DNA of 64,000 nucleotides, taken from NCBI RefSeq assembly GCF_963675165.1, contig NC_087386.1, positions 5,090,169 to 5,154,168 of the forward strand, written 5' to 3'. Position 1 is the first letter of the stretch. Each line of letters starts with the position of its first letter. The position numbers and the translations under genes are program-made. Source of the stretch: Halichondria panicea (lineage: Eukaryota > Porifera > Demospongiae > Suberitida > Halichondriidae). This document shows, piece after piece, positions 34,085 to 46,057 of the stretch. The notes beneath the pieces are model-generated. The model was not told the DNA's origin. It searched no databases and saw only the letters and a program-made list of their open reading frames with translations.

Positions 34085-34480
34085 GTAGACTGTAATATTT
34101 ACATACGCTGAAGGAATGAAGCAAAACTCGTCAGCTGAAAGTTGACACCAGTAAATTACCGCTTACGAATGATCAAAGAGTCCATTGATTGTTAAAAGTT
34201 GTTGAGTGTTAAAAGTGCACAATTTTCATACCTTCAGAGATATCCTGAACCACATATTCTGTACCACTTTATACTGTTTCTGTAAAATGTTTGTTACTAT
34301 CAAGTGGAGCAACACAACTTAGGACACCAGTTCCATCTAAATTGTGACACATGACAGTCACTGTTGTTGCCGGGTACTACGCGATATATACCAGTAACAG
34401 CATTGCTCTGAAGGAATGAGATCCAATAGCAAAGTGGGAACTATCCTGCTTTGTGCAGCTGCCATACTTATTTTTCCCTT
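34085..34480 (-). pseudogene. Ig receptor pseudogene fragment
   Basis: Homologous to the Ig exon of the array (FCFIPSAY-type segment at about 34105; DCHVS / CCYWY segment at about 34350-34410) with many frameshifts. A signal-exon remnant (MAAAQSRIV) sits at about 34436-34475. Membrane and tail parts are absent. Left boundary member of the main array. Confidence 0.7.
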
Positions 34481-34748
34481 TTACAGCAATCGTTTATTTT
34501 GGCATACCGCTTTGAACTATAAGTCAACATTACAATTATGTACACACAAAACTCTAATTACCAGTGGGATCTTTTTTGTACTTGAAAGTTACAATATATC
34601 ACATGCAGTGAATTTTGGAGCACATACACAATAATTATATGCAGTTCAAAATTAACATTGCATGCATGTACCCAAATTAATGATGAATTCAAGTCTCTAT
34701 AATTTGCCCTCTACAAGGTTGATCAATTAGTCAGTGTATATCCACACT

Positions 34749-36745
34749 TCATGTACGAGCAGCTTCTTTTCTGTGCTCCAGTTTATCCTCTAACACTTTC
34801 GGTGCAGTAGGGAAGATATCGTATTGTGGGTCATCGAATACTCTCTCTTTCCCTTCCTCACTTCTCGATTGATCTAAGAGCTGTTCTTGGATTTTGATGT
34901 TTTGCTGACTGGGATCATTATAATTGAGTATACCATAAGCCGGAACAGTTGTGCTTGATTTGCGTTTAGGGATAGGTGGAGTCTGTTTCGGCTCGTTTGA
35001 AGTGATGGCGATGGTGGTACCGTTTGAAACAGCTTCCTCAAGAATATGATACTCACAGCTACCAGATGATTCATTTGCAAGTGTATTCTGTTGCTGAGAT
35101 GTCTTCACTACGCTGCCAAGATTTTCATATTGGTTGTCTTGAGATGTTTCTTCAACTGAGTTTCCCATCAATGTCAACTTGTGTGCATGTGTTCTGCTGT
35201 AGCGATGATCTTCCATGGAGTCCTCAGCTTTAATGGTGGCCTTTTGGCCTGGATTACTAACAAGGGAATGATCAAGAACATTGTATTGATTCTGAGATAA
35301 ACGGCTAGTGGAAAAGCTATCGAAAGAACATTGTGGTTGTTTTGACAGTTTATTATCACAAACATCTTCATAATATTGTGAGCTTTCAATTTGCAGTTGC
35401 TGTTTCGTATTGACAGCAGTTTTGTCTTTGTCTTGACCCACAGCCAAAATAATTTCATACGTGTGTGGTTCACCCTGATCTTCTTCTAGGTCAGTTGTTT
35501 GGAGGACATTGGTTTCTGCTTGATGCTCCAGCTCATTGTACTCATGCTCTACCATTTTATCACAGTCTGTAAGTGCTCTTTTACGATCACTGGCTGGCTC
35601 TTCAGTGGGTCGTGGGTTTTCCACATCTTCGTACTGGTGGACTTTCCTTCTTTTGAGACGCACAACTTGAGCATTATATCTATCTGAGGTATGATCCATT
35701 TCAGTTTGAGCAACACTTTGTACAACTGCAATGTATAAGAGAGATAATAATTATAATTATGCAAGATACTAAAGTTCCTAGTGACAAGGATTTTGGTCAA
35801 GATGGCCTAAGTAAATTAACAAGTTGTGGGTTCCCGCTACAAAAGGTCGTCTTACAACCACCTAGGACCACAACAATTACAACAAACAATGCTTCAATGA
35901 AGAAGCGTTACATGCATTCATCAGTGCTTCTCCTATTTCCATTCCAACCTTTTCTTCTAGTTTTCTTTCTCCAGCATATACAGATTCCAGCACAGCAGAT
36001 CAGAATGACCATCAGTATGAGTGTGAATCCCGCAGCTGGTACTGTCACTCCAAGACAGGCTACAAATCCTAAGTTTGTTAATTCTAGCTTACCACGACAT
36101 AGTTCTGGTTGAGTGGGTGTTGCTGGCGGAGTAGACACTGGTAGTGTGGTTGATGACACGGTATTTATTGAAGAGGTTGGTATTACTTGACAAGATGAAG
36201 AATTGTCTACTGCGCAAACTGGACTTTGCTGATAATTATATTCTGAATAACCAGAGCTTGTATTGACGGTAATATTCACATACGCTGATGGGATGAAGCA
36301 AAACCCGTCAGCTGAAAGTTGACACCAGTAAACACCACTGTCTGAGGAATTTATGTTATTAATAATTAGTTGATATCTGTCTTCAAAGAGTCCATTCATT
36401 GAAGTGTTAGACGAATTAAATTCATTTTTAGTTGACGTTTTAGAATTTTCATATCTATCAGTGACATTCTCGATCACAGATCCGTTGTTTCTGTACCATT
36501 TTACTGTTGCCAATGAATTGTTGCTACTATCGCGTGGAGCATATACTTCACATGTTAAGACAGCAGTTCCATTGTATGACACATGGCAGTCACTATAGTT
36601 GCGGGATACTTGCTTATACCAGTAACAGCATCGCTCTAGAATCAATTCAATGAATCAAATTTTGAACTACAATAATAATTATGTTACCTGAACAGTTCTG
36701 TCCCATTGAGGAGGGTACCAGTAGCACTAGCAGGAACAACAACAT
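34749..36745 (-). CDS. Type B Ig receptor, member 1 (long ITIM-like tail)
   Basis: Seen: exon 36688-36745 signal peptide (MLLFLLVLLVPSSMG). Exon 35949-36635 holds one V-type Ig domain (AVLTC, VKWYR, DSGVYWC), a cysteine-containing segment (FCFIPSAY; PVCAV), a Thr/Ser/Pro stalk and a helix (GFTLILMVILICCAGICICW) followed by RKK. Exon 34749-35725 is a long tail. All junctions are phase 1. The tail has YEDV, YNEL, YEII, YEDV, YNVL, YENL, YHIL, YGIL and YDIF motifs and PPIPKRK, a class II SH3 ligand. Many NxS/T sites suggest heavy glycosylation. Relative to siblings, the C-terminal end after EAA is shortened by a small deletion. Nearly identical to member 6 at 49 kb. Inferred: plasma-membrane recognition receptor signalling through SH2 proteins. 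Confidence 0.8.
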
Positions 36746-37540
36746 TATATTACTCGCAGCTATAATAGTATCGGTCGATCACTATGGCTCGACTTTAAGC
36801 AGTGAAGCAGTCTGTTAGTTTATTGTAAAGTCCATATAGCTAATGCAGTATACTGAAAGAAGCATTCCATATCCTGTTATATATATAACAGCATAGCTTA
36901 GTCAGAATAAACAGATTTTATTTCCTGTATAACATTAGGAAAACTTGCATCATATTGACATGCATACTCAAGGAAACTTGTGTGGTACATAGATCTACAT
37001 AGTGTGGTAGTAGAGACTGTTATTGAGTTTGCATGATTGTGCAAAACACAATTAGCTTACAAAGTACAGAATGTTTGCAAAACTGTTTGATGGGTATATG
37101 CAATTAATGGTACTGTTCAGTTTCAACATGCACAGGCATAAGCACTGTTACAGTAAACAAGTGGTGAGAACTATCCATTTCTGGTACACATACTTTAGGT
37201 GCAACAGCCACATAGTAATCTTTAACAGTCTGGCTTTTAAACTTCACTTGGTGACAGACTACACACATGCAGGGGGTGCTCTCACCACAGGGGAGCGTGT
37301 GTATTAATTGGACAGGGACAGGGACATAGCTTGCTCCCCCACACTCACGGGCACCCTCCCTCTAGATCACAAACGTATGTACAAAACAAGAGCAGCTTGG
37401 CACATTACGGTAAGCAACAAAGTCTCTACTGTTAAAATATCCATTTCTACCACAACGTTGTGATCCTTATAATAATCAGTATGCCAACTTTGTGACGTAG
37501 CTGATAACCAACTACAGATCATGTATAAAGACAGAGTTCA
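36746..37540. repeat. Conserved upstream flank of Ig array unit
   Basis: Sequence upstream of the signal exon, repeated beside other members at about 39160-40330, 46060-46740, 51001-51640, 53152-53820 and 62841-63500. Shared stretches include GTATCGGTCGATCACTATGG and GCACTGTTACAGTAAAC. Likely holds the promoter, but no core element is obvious. Confidence 0.55.
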
Positions 37541-37821
37541 GAATAGTATGATAAGCAAAAGTGTTGCTGACAGCAACTTTTACTTAGTTTGCTTATTGTT
37601 TCATATTAATTATCACTGGTACAGTTTTGTACACTGTACTTCCTTATAAGGTCGCTTTGATTCATGTTCTTGCATGGATTAGACAACGGATACATTATTG
37701 ACAGAACATCGTACCCAGATTTGACACAGGGGGGTTCCATATCAGACTCACCAGGATCACTTACATGTATGATCGGTGCGATTATCATTTAGACTAGAAT
37801 GTACACTAGGACTGAAGTACT

Positions 37822-38010
37822 TCATTCAGGGGCTATTGATATTTCTTTTCTAGAAGCCATGACATTGTCAGATATCTCTACGTATGTACCTCGTGGTAAA
37901 CACACACAATAAGGCCTTCGGTACAAAATGATTGCTAAAGAGTATGGGAGTGTTGTAAATCTATAACTAAGTAGGAGTTCAATCGAACCACGGAACATGT
38001 ACACCTCCAA
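37822..38010 (-). other. Conserved open frame 3' of type A genes
   Basis: A frame of 62 codons reading LPYSLAIILYRRPYCVCLPR then GTYVEISDNVMASRKEIS before a stop. The same frame stays open in copies at 47273-47491 and 57772-57960, and the sequence recurs near 40778, 49040 and 52078. It begins right after the type A stop codon. It may be 3' UTR that happens to be open, or an alternative last exon. Confidence 0.3.
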
Positions 38011-38021
38011 AAGTGTTTTTT

Positions 38022-39150
38022 TTAAAGTTCATTCGGTACACTATACACACTAATATAGTCCACTTTCGTTATGTCAATTGCCTCGTACGACTGTGTTTTG
38101 TTTTTGGCTGGGGTAGTAGCCAGGTTTGTTATTTGAGATGAATTTGGCAGAGAGTGGTAAGGATCCTCAACTGGTCCACCATCATTTGGATGTTCCGTCA
38201 ATATTGTAGCAGCTCCTTTATCTGCATGTGTAGACAGTGTGACATTGTATATATAGATAAGCATTGTATTAAAGCATGCAATGCAACATGTTATGTACAT
38301 TAATATTCAGGTATGTTAACATCTTATCCCGCGAGCTTACTTCTGCAAGTTTCACACTGGTTCTTCTTATCTCGTCTCGTCCAGGCCAATGCAAATATTG
38401 AAATAGTGACGAGTAGCATCACATGCAGCTAGCAGAACAATGATGAATGATAATGAACCAACCAACTCTTCAGTTGGTTGGTGATGTGGGATTTGAGGAG
38501 ACATTGATATCAGTGAACTAGTTAACAAAATGTTGGCCATAACTGTAGGAGTGGAATTGTTCACAAAAGGAGGAGTTGGTGTTACTTGACAGTATGGAGA
38601 ATTGTCTACTGCGCAAACTGGACTTTGCTGATAATTATATTCTAAACAACCAGAGCTTGTATTGAAAGTAATATTCACATACACTGATGGGATGAAGCAA
38701 AATCCGTCAGCTGAAAGTTGACACCAGTAAACACCACTGTCTGAAAAATTGACATTACGAATGATTAGTTGATATCTGTCTTCAAAGAGTCCATTCATTG
38801 AAGTGTTAGACGAATTAAATTCATTTTTAGTTGACGTTTTGGAATTTTCATTTCTATCAGTGACATTCTCGATCACAGATTCGTTGTTTCTGTACCATTT
38901 TACTGTTGCCAATGAATTGTTGCTACTATCACGTGGAGCATATACTTCACATGTTAAGACAGCAGTTCCATTGTATGACACATGGCAGTCACTATAGTTG
39001 CGCGATACTTGCTTATACCAGTAACAGCATTGCTCTAGAACCAATTCAATGAATTAAATTTTGAACTACAATAATAATTATGTTACCTGAACAGTTCTGT
39101 CCCATTGAGGAGGGTATACCAGTAGCACTAGCAAGAACAATAAAATTATT
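38022..39150 (-). pseudogene. Type A Ig receptor, member 2 (broken)
   Basis: Tail exon 38022-38221 is open (EDPYHSLP, VDYISVYSVPNEL). The Ig exon (to about 39035) is open through the Ig domain and stalk, but a 4-base insertion near 38425 shifts the membrane helix. The signal exon (about 39087-39150) has lost its ATG and has two extra bases. Three independent faults make this a pseudogene, though it is young. Closest relative: member 7 at 52-53 kb. Confidence 0.8.
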
Positions 39151-39397
39151 TTACTCACAGCTATAATAGTATCGGTCGATCACTATGGCTCGACTTAAGC
39201 AGTGAAGCAGTCTGTTAGCTTTATCGTAAAGTCCATAATTATAGCTAATGTAGAACATACTGAAAGAACGCATTCCCTATATCCTGTTATATATTAAACA
39301 GGGTTATATAATAATTATAACGGCATAGCTTAGTCAGAATAAACAGCTTTTACTCCCTGTATAACATTAGAAAAACATGCATCACATTGACATGCAT

Positions 39398-39915
39398 ACC
39401 GTATTTACTTGATTAAACGCCCTCCTTGAATAAACGCCCATCTCGTTTAAATGCCCAGGGTAAAAGCTCTGTCTTTGTCAATAAACGCCCATCTTAAATA
39501 ATCGCCCATATATGGGGTGTGGCACTGTGGGTGGAGCTGAAATAGCACATGGAACCCAGAGGAGGTACGACATCCGCGTGTCAAAGGAAACGTTTTTAGA
39601 CACACATTCCTTAGGTCAAAGTTCGGAATGTATGTGTTAAAGACATGCAGATGACGACACGCAGATGTCGTACCTCCTCTGCATGGAACCCAGTTGCAAG
39701 CATGGCAGAAGAATAATAATACTTTTTATGATGCATCGATGGCAGAGAGAGAGATACCGACACAGAGGGCACTCCTGTGACTTAAATTTAAGCTGAGAAA
39801 TAGATTTAAGCTGAGACAGCAGCCCAAGAAGAGCACAATAACTGCTGCTGTGCAAGAGTTTTGGAGTAGACATAACAATAAACGCCCTCCTGAATTAAAC
39901 GCCCCCTCTAAAGAC
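39398..39915. mobile_element. CGTATTTACTTGATTAAACG-ended element
   Basis: Begins ACCGTATTTACTTGATTAAA and ends with AATAAACGCCCTCC...TTAAACGCCCCCTC. The inverted pair is loose, with repeated AAACGCCC units at both ends. The sibling upstream flank at 36961-37030 lacks it. It contains the 125-bp MITE at 39557. Confidence 0.6.
39557..39681. mobile_element. 125-bp MITE with 9-bp target duplication, nested
   Basis: Terminal inverted repeat CAGAGGAGGTACGACA. Direct repeat CATGGAACC at 39548-39556 and 39682-39690. Same family as 14732-14866. Confidence 0.85.
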
Positions 39916-40948
39916 TTCGATTGAGTTTGCATGATTGTGCAAAACACAATTAGCTTACAAAGTACAGAATGCATGTTTGCAAAACTGTTTGATGGGTATA
40001 TGCAATTAATGGTACTGTTTCAGTTTCAACATGCACAGGCATAAGCACTGTTACAGTAAACAAGTGGTGAGAACTATCCATTTCTGGTACACATACTTTA
40101 GGCGCAACGTACAGCCACATAGTAATCTTTAACAGTCTGGCTTTTAAACTTCACTTTGTGGATCCAGCTGATGACAGACTATATATACATGCAGGGGGTG
40201 CTCTCATCACAGGGGGGTATGAGGATTAATTGTACAGGGACAGGAACATAGCTTGCTCCCCCACACACTCACACGGGCACCCTCCCTCTAGCCTCTAGAT
40301 CACAGATATAAAACTAGAGCTTGGCACATTACGGTAAGCAACAAAGTCTCTACTGTTAAAATATCATTTATACCACAACGTTGTGATCCTTATAATAATC
40401 AGTATGCCAACTTTGTGACGTAGCTGATGACCGACTACAGATCATGTATAAAGACAGAGTTCCGAAAGCAAAGAATAGTACGATAAGCAAAAAGTGTCGC
40501 TATTACACTGACAGCAACTTTTACTTAGTTTTCTTATTGTTTCGTAATAATTATCACTGGTACAGTTTTGTACACTGTACATTTTCTATAAGTATAATTA
40601 AGGTTGTGTTCTTGCATGGATTATGACAACAGATACATTATTGACAAAACATCGTTCCCAAGTTTTGACACAAGGGGGTTCCATATCGGACTCACCATGA
40701 TCACTTACATGCATGATCAGTGCGATCATCATTTAGACTAGAATGTACACTAGGACTAAAGTACTTCATTCAGGTGCTATTGATATTTCTTTTCTAGAAG
40801 CCATGACATTGTCAGATATCTCTACGTATGTACCTCGTGGTAAACACACACAATAAGGCCTTCGGTACAAAATGATTGCTAAAGAGTATGGGAGTGTTGT
40901 AAATCTAACTAAGTAGGAGAGTTCCCCGAATCCCTCCAAATGTGTTTT

Positions 40949-42120
40949 TTAAAGTTCATTCGGTACACTATACACACTAATATAGTCCACTTTCGCTATG
41001 TCAATTGCCTCGTACGACTGTGTTTTGTTTTTGGCTGAGGTAGTAGTCAGGTTTGTTACTTGAGATGAATTTGGCAGAGAGTAGTAAGGATCTTCTACTG
41101 GTCCACCATCATTTGGATGTTCCGTCAATATTGTAGCAGCTCCTTTACCTGTATGTGTAGACAAGCATGACATTGTATAGAAAAGCATTGTATTAAAACA
41201 TGCAATGCAACGTGTTATACTTCAGGTATGTCCCACGAGCTTACTTCTGCAAGTTTCACACTGGTTCTTCTTATCTCGTCTCATCCAGGCCAATGCAAAT
41301 ATTGAAATAGTGATAAGTAGCGTCACAGCTAGCAGAGCAATAATAAATGATAGGGAACCAACCAACACTGAAGAGTTGGTTGGTGATGTCGGGATTCGAG
41401 GAATGGCTACAGGAGACATTGATATCAGTGAACTAGTTAACGAAATGTTGGTCATAACTGTAGGAGTGAAATCGTGGACTAAAAAAGAAGTTGGTGTTAC
41501 TTGATGACAAGATGAAGAATTGTTTACTGCGCAAACTGGACTCCATTGATAACTAAAGCTTGAACAACCATTTTTATTCAAGCTTGAATTGACAGTGATA
41601 TTCACATATGCTGATGGGATGAAGCAAAACCCGCCAGCTGAGATTTGACACCTGTAAATACCACTGTCTGAAGAATTGATGTTACCAATGGTTAGTTTAT
41701 AATTGTTTTGAAAAAGTCCATCAATTGGAGTGTTAGGAGAATTAAATGCAATTTCGGTGAACATCACAGAATTTTCATATCTATCAGAGATATCCTCGAC
41801 CACAGATTGAATGATTCTGTACCACTTCACTGTTGCGTTGTTACTATCACGTGGAGCATATACTCCACATGTTAAAGCAGCTGTTCCACCTTCTGACACA
41901 TGACAGTCACTGTTGTTGCCGGGTACTCTCTGATACCAGTAACAACATCGCTCTGAATGAATAATCCAATGGCAAAATGAAATGAGTAGCTCTATATCTA
42001 GCTTATGATAAAATAATAGCAAAACTCACCTGAGCAGTTTTGAGCAAGAGTGCATTGAAACAGAGCTAGTCCTATAAAAACTAGCAGCTGCCAAACTATC
42101 CTGCTTCGTCCAGCTGCCAT
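40949..42120 (-). CDS. Type A Ig receptor, member 3 (short ITAM-like tail), intact
   Basis: Seen: exon 42030-42120 signal peptide (MAAGRSRIVWQLLVFIGLAL). Exon 41245-41952 has an Ig V-type domain (ALTCGVYAP, VKWYR, DSGIYRC), then FCFIPSAYVNITV, GCSS/PVCAV cysteines, stalk, and helix LVGSLSFIIALLAVTLLITI with MRRDKKNQCETC. Exon 40949-41148 is a 66-residue tail. Phase 1 at both junctions, no internal stop. The tail has EDPYYSL, SYEAI and VDYISV; YEAI and YISV are six residues apart, close to an ITAM, and VDYISV fits the ITIM consensus. No charged residue in the helix. Inferred: surface receptor able to recruit SH2 proteins. Counterpart in the second block: member 8, which is dead. Confidence 0.85.
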
Positions 42121-42507
42121 ACTCTTTTAGTAGATTTACATATACTACACGTACCTTTTACGGCAATTGCTTATCAAAATGTTGACTTATTCAATGTGGT
42201 ATGCAAAACTGAACTGTATAGAAGCCTTATACAGTCCCATTTTGAATAAGTCAACATTGGAGTGTTGATATGACACAAACAAATCACTTAAATTACATCG
42301 ATAGGGTGGTCTACCACTGACTAAAGTGCATATAGGGGCTCATACACACAATGATTTGCATTTAGCTACAAAAATAGTTATGAGAGAGGTGGGTGGTTAC
42401 AGAACATGTGTGTATTCAGAATAATGTTGTGTATTTCGAAAAAAAGTACGAGTTAAAAATTGCATGTAACAAACAGTGTAATTTCATGTTACAGACAATA
42501 CAATATG

Positions 42508-43674
42508 TCAGTGTGTATCCACACTTCATGTACGTCTGTCAGCTCATCAAAAGGGAATGTCTCAATCGGAGAAACTTCTCTTCTGTGCTTCGGTTCATCC
42601 TCTAAAACTAACAGTGCAGTAGGGAGAATATCATAATTATTGTGGGTCATCTCTTTCCCTTCCAATTCTCGATTGATATAACCAGGAGCCCATAAAGAGA
42701 AGGAGCGGCTAACTACGGGGATCACATCTCGTAATTGGTTATGACCGCATTTCCATATATGCAGGGTCACTAAGTGGTTGAATCCCTACACGTGTTTTAC
42801 GCAATGCAGGGATGCGGTTTGTAAGCACTTAGTCACTTCCATACAAGGAAGTGCGGTTTCACCGGCAATTACGAGATGTGATCCCCGAGTGTACGTTGAA
42901 GTTAGCCGCTCCTTCTCTTTATGGGCTCCTGATATAACTGAGAGCTGTTCTTAGATTTAGATTTCTTGCTGGCTGGAATTGTTATAAGAGTACACCATAA
43001 GCCCAACAGTTGTGTTTGGCTTGCGTCTAAGGATAGGTAGAGTCTGTTCTGGCTGGTTTGAAGTGGTGGGGATGGTGGTACCGTTTGAAACAGCTTCCTC
43101 AAGAACATGTGCTAACCTGTGATAACAACAAGACGGAATGGTTACTGCGCAAACTGGACTCCGCTGATAGAACATTCATCTACATGTACATTCATGCTTG
43201 TATAAGTAATATTCACATACGCCGATGGGATGAAGCAAAACCCGTCAGCTGAAAGTTGACACCAGTAATTAAATTACCACTGTCTGAAGAATTGATGATA
43301 CGAATGGTTAGTTTACAAAGAGTTCATTGATTGTAGTGCTAAAAAAATGCAATTTGGGCGAACGTATAGAATTTTCATACCTTCAGAGATATTCTCGACC
43401 ACAGATTCGATGATTCTGTACCACTTTACTGTTGCTTTTTTGAATTGTTGTGACTATCACGTGGAGCAAATACTCCACATGTTAAAACAGCAGTACCACC
43501 TTCTGACACATGACAGTCACTGTTGTTGCCAGGTACTCTCTGATACCAGTAACAGCATCGCTCTGAATGAATGATTAGCTTTAGCTTATTACATATTTCA
43601 CCTGGCAGTTCTGAGCAGAGATAATTATTATAAAGACTGCATGCCAAACTCATCCTGCTCCGTGCAGCTGCCAT
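42508..43674 (-). pseudogene. Fused type B pseudogene (tail joined to Ig, no membrane part)
   Basis: Left part matches type B tail (LTDVHEVWIHTD end; VLEEAVSNGTT). At about 43110 it passes directly into the Ig-exon segment SPVCAV and on to RCCYWYQRVPG and a signal-like MAAARSRMSLACS. The stalk, helix and first half of the tail are deleted, with frameshifts elsewhere. A MITE (42683-42931) splits the tail. A sister copy without the MITE is at 59615-60531, so the deletion predates block duplication. Confidence 0.8.
42683..42931. mobile_element. 249-bp hAT-like MITE with empty site in sister copy
   Basis: Inverted ends CAGGAGCCCATAAAGAGAAG and complement. Flanking ATATAAC repeats (7-8 bp duplication). 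The sister pseudogene at about 59785 reads GATTGATATAACTGAGAGC without interruption. Confidence 0.85.
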
Positions 43675-43966
43675 AGTTCTTATTTTTCAGTGCAAATGAT
43701 AAGTATAATCCCTTTTACACATTGTTTATTTTTGAATACCGCTTTGAAGTGTGTAAGTCAACATTGTATGATGTGGCTATGTACACACAAAAACTCTGCA
43801 GGGATCTTTTTTGCACTCGAAAGTTACAATCACATGCATGCAGTGACAGAGAAAGCTGTCTTAATCCACTATTCATGCTACACAATACATTATACACACA
43901 ATTAATGTTGCATGTAACAAACGGTGTCTCTATTTGCAACATTGTATACAAGGGTTGCATGATCAA

Positions 43967-46057
43967 TTAGTCATTGTGTATCCACACTTCATGTACGTCT
44001 GTCAGCTCATCAAAAGGAAATGTCTGAATCTGAGTAGCTTCTCTTCTGTGCTCCGCTTCATCTTCTAACACTTTCGGTGCAGTAGGGAGAATATTGTATT
44101 GTGGATCATCGAATACCCTCTCTTTGCTTTCCTCAATTATTGATTGATGTAAGGGCTGATCTTGGATTTTGATGTTTTGCTGGCTGGAATCATTGTAATT
44201 GAGTACACCATAAGCTGGAACAGTTGTGTTTGATTTGTGTTTAGGGATAGGTGGAGTCTGTTCTGGCTGGTTTGAAGTGGTGGGGATGGTGGTACCGTTT
44301 GAAACAGCTTCCTCCAGAACATGATACTCACATGTACAGCTACCAGATGATTCATTTGCAAGTGTATTCTGTCGCTGAGCTGACTTTACTACTCTGCTGC
44401 CAAGATTTTCATATTGGTTGTCTTGAGATGTTTCTTCGACAGAGTTTCCCATCAATGTCAACGTGTGTGCATGTGTTCTGCTGTAGCGATGATCTTCCAT
44501 GGAGTCCTCGCTAGTAATAGCTTTAATGGTGGCCTTTTGTCCTGGATTAGTGACAAGAGAGTGATCAAGAACGTTGTATTGATTCTGGGATGAACAGCTA
44601 GTGGAAAAGCTATCGAAAGAACTTTGTGGTTGTTTTGGCAGTTTATTATCACAAACATCTTCATAATATTGTAGGCTTTCAATTTGCAGTTGCTGTTTCG
44701 TATTGACAGCAGTTTTGTCTTTGTCTTGACTCACAGCCAAAACCATTTCATACATGTGTGGTTCACCCTGATCTCCTTCTAGGTTTATTTTTTGGAGGGC
44801 ATTGGTTTCTGCTTGATGCTCCAGCTCACTGTACTCATCATCTACCATTTTATCACCATCTGTATGTGTTCTTTCACGATCACTAACTGGCTCTTCAGTG
44901 TGTTCATCAGGTCGTGGGTTTTCCACGTCTTCGTACTGGTGGACTTTTCTTCTTTTGAGACGCACAACTTGAGCATTAGATCTATCTGAGGTATGATCCA
45001 TTTCAGTCTGAGCCACACTCTGTGCAACTGCAAATATAAAAGTGAAATACTTAAAAACAAAATGTGTATTATGCTACAGTTCCTAGTGACAGGGATTGTA
45101 GGGCTACGTTAATTTAACAAGTTGTGGGTTCCCGCTACAAAACGTCGTCTAATACAAGCACTTAAGACCACAAAAATGAGATCAACAATGTGCTTTTATA
45201 AAGGTGCTTCTCCAAATCCATTCACCTTTTCTTTTAGTTTTCTTTCTCCAGCATATACAGATTCCAGCACAGCAGATCAGAATGACCATCAGTATGAGTG
45301 TGAATCCTGCAGCTGGTACCATCACTCCAAGACAGGCTACAAATCCTAAGTTTGCTACATTTAGAGCACCACGACATAGTTCTAGTTGAGTGGTTGTTGT
45401 TGACGAAGTAAGACTAGTCATAACAGGAAATATTGACGTTACAGTTGATGATATGGTCTGTAGTGAAAGGGTTGGTGTAACTTGACAAGATGACGGATTG
45501 TTTAGTGCGCAAACTGGACTCTGCTGATATTTAACACTTGAACAACCATTTCCATTCAAGCTTGTATTGACAGTAATATTCACATACGCTGATGGGATGA
45601 AGCAATTCCCGTTAGCTGAGAGATGACACCAGTAAACACCACTGTCTGATAAATTAATGCTATGAATGATTAGTTGATATCTGTCTTGAAAGAGTCCATT
45701 GATTGGAGAGTTAGAAGAATCAAATGCAAGTCGGGCGGATATAATAGAATAAATCAATTTTCATACCTATCAGAGATATCCTCGACCACAGATTCACTTC
45801 TGTACCATTTTACTGTTGCCAGTAAAGTGTTATTACTATCATGTGGAGCGTATACTCCACATGTTAAGACAGCTGTACCATCTTCTGACACATGACAGTC
45901 ACTGTTGTTGCCAGGTACTGTCTGATACCAGTAACAGCATTGTTCTGTAACCAAAATTCAATGATTTACTTTTGTAGTCAAACCATAAAATAATGTTACC
46001 TGAACAGTTCTGTCCCATTGATGAGGGTACCAGTAGCACTAGCAGGAACAACAACAT
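43967..46057 (-). CDS. Type B Ig receptor, member 4 (8-base insertion in Ig exon)
   Basis: Exons: signal 46000-46057 (MLLFLLVLLVPSSMG), Ig/stalk/helix 45226-45944, tail 43967-45027, with phase 1 joins. The tail is full length, about 350 residues, with nine tyrosine motifs (YEDV, YSEL, YEMV, YEDV, YNVL, YENL, YHVL, YGVL, YNIL), TPPIPKHK and the end LTDVHEVWIHND. Beside its relative at 62 kb, the Ig exon has eight extra bases just after DRYEN (about 45755-45762), giving an immediate stop; the rest of the domain is open in another frame. Either a recent null allele or an assembly error, since everything else is intact. Confidence 0.7.

Noticed and set aside
35759..36112. 117-codon plus-strand frame repeated at 50024-50377
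   Set aside because: Opposite strand of conserved type B intron and membrane exon; conservation is explained by the duplicated gene.
43722..43970. Overlapping frames on both strands in the array spacer, repeated at 60567-60815
   Set aside because: Repeated only because the spacers are duplicated; no motif or splice context.
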